Notes under the pieces: generated by a model
Database searches by the model: none
Seen by the model: only the letters and a program-made list of their open reading frames with translations
Told to the model about the DNA's origin: nothing
Position numbers and translations under genes: made by a program
From: a virus
Strand: one strand, 5' to 3'
DNA length: 25,188 nucleotides
Virus record (IMG/VR): IMGVR_UViG_3300020162_001676
Span: 1 to 25,188 of that record
Shown: in pieces, positions 24,847 through 25,188 of the stretch
How the letters are laid out: each line of letters begins with the position of its first letter
Position numbering within the stretch: the stretch's first letter is position 1

Positions 24847-25188
24847 TTATATGTGATGATAACCTATAAATTCACTGATTGCGTGAGGTGCAACTGTATC
24901 AGGTCTGCTTACACTACTTGTATTTATATTTGTTGGGCTAGCATTAGGGTCGGCATCCTGTGAAATTGTCTGTAGGGAATAATTTCCTCCTGCCACAGGG
25001 GTGCCTCCTTTATTTGTAACAATTCCTCCGATAGATAAATTGGTACTAGGTAAGACTGGACCAAAAGTATTTGTAGGAGTTGGTGTAAATGTAAATGTAG
25101 GTGTTGATGTATTTGTGATTGTGGGCGTTGCTGTTGCTGTGTTTGTAGGTGTTGCTGTTGTATTTGTAGGTGTTGCCGTTGTGTTTGT
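24847..25188 (-). CDS. Thr/Pro-rich mucin-like structural protein, C-terminal part
   Basis: The 5' end lies outside the window; 113 residues are visible. The first 42 contain 22 Thr and 6 Pro in a loose seven-residue repeat (TNTTATP twice, then TNTATATP, TITNTSTP). A globular end follows (NLSIGGIVTNKGGTPVAGGN) and finishes with VAPHAISEFIGYHHI, a version of the PHxxSEFxGY end that I know from phage virion proteins. The repeat looks like an extended, possibly glycosylated linker or stalk. The next genes downstream are two glycosyltransferases. The reading frame is open from the window edge to its stop 19 nt before the next gene. Confidence 0.78.
   Translation of the reverse strand, partial: TNTTATPTNTTATPTNTATATPTITNTSTPTFTFTPTPTNTFGPVLPSTNLSIGGIVTNKGGTPVAGGNYSLQTISQDADPNASPTNINTSSVSRPDTVAPHAISEFIGYHHI
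24921..24928 (-). promoter_or_regulatory. TATAAATA inside the Thr/Pro-rich gene
   Basis: Exact octamer on the minus strand within the coding sequence (codons for NINT), about 94 nt before the first glycosyltransferase start. It could give late transcription of the sugar cassette, or be chance in an AT-rich codon run. Confidence 0.4.
25092..25188 (-). repeat. 21-nt-type tandem repeat coding TNTTATP
   Basis: Imperfect units of about 21 nt, running off the window edge. Two adjacent units encode TNTTATP; units farther from the window edge are diverged or differ in length (TNTATATP, TITNTSTP, TFTFTP). Confidence 0.75.

Overview
The window is a piece of a T4-like myovirus genome (Caudoviricetes) of the marine or freshwater environmental type. 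The evidence is the unbroken head, neck, tail and DNA-packaging block gp13-gp14-gp15-gp16-gp17-gp18-gp19-gp20 followed by a prohead-core gene, in the same order as T4. All genes I accept lie on the minus strand, so transcription runs right to left. The host cannot be told from the sequence. Low GC and fibre modules such as LTNKTL repeats, an S74 chaperone tail and SEFxGY-type C termini recall phages of cyanobacteria, SAR11 and other aquatic bacteria. I saw no tRNA, integrase, homing endonuclease, CRISPR array or reverse transcriptase.

Layout from right (upstream) to left (downstream). (1) 24847-25188: C-terminal part of a Thr/Pro-rich, mucin-like structural protein. (2) 20236-24827: a sugar cassette with two tandem glycosyltransferases resembling Pfam GlcNAc/CAZy GT60, two further GT-A-like proteins and an NAD-dependent sugar epimerase/dehydratase. 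The four transferases are linked by 1-4 nt overlaps. (3) 19527-20189: a zinc-ribbon protein. (4) 11346-19496: a fibre locus of about 8 kb with three large repetitive fibre proteins (568, 705 and 718 aa) and several very small proteins that each carry one fibre adaptor or tip module. It occupies the place of T4 gp9-12/wac, just upstream of gp13. (5) 9015-11277: an unknown helical protein, a DxD glycosyltransferase and a glycosyltransferase-like protein whose DxD motif is degraded. (6) 473-8957: neck, sheath terminator, terminase, sheath, tube and portal. (7) 1-486: a prohead-core gene cut by the window edge.

Regulation fits T4-like late transcription. Exact copies of the late promoter octamer TATAAATA face left before gp18, before gp13 and at three to four places in the fibre locus and sugar cassette. 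At two of them the stop codon of the upstream gene lies inside the octamer. Translational coupling by ATGA or TAATG overlaps is common in both the neck/terminase block and the sugar cassette.

The most interesting reading is that the phage glycosylates its own fibres. GT60-like enzymes in eukaryotes transfer GlcNAc to Thr or hydroxyproline of proteins, including mucins. Here two such genes lie directly downstream of a Thr/Pro-repeat structural protein and next to a Thr/Ser-rich fibre locus. The second theme is module shuffling among fibre genes: shared N-terminal adaptors, an identical C-terminal DGGTY peptide on three proteins, and a tip domain that is free-standing in one gene and fused in another.
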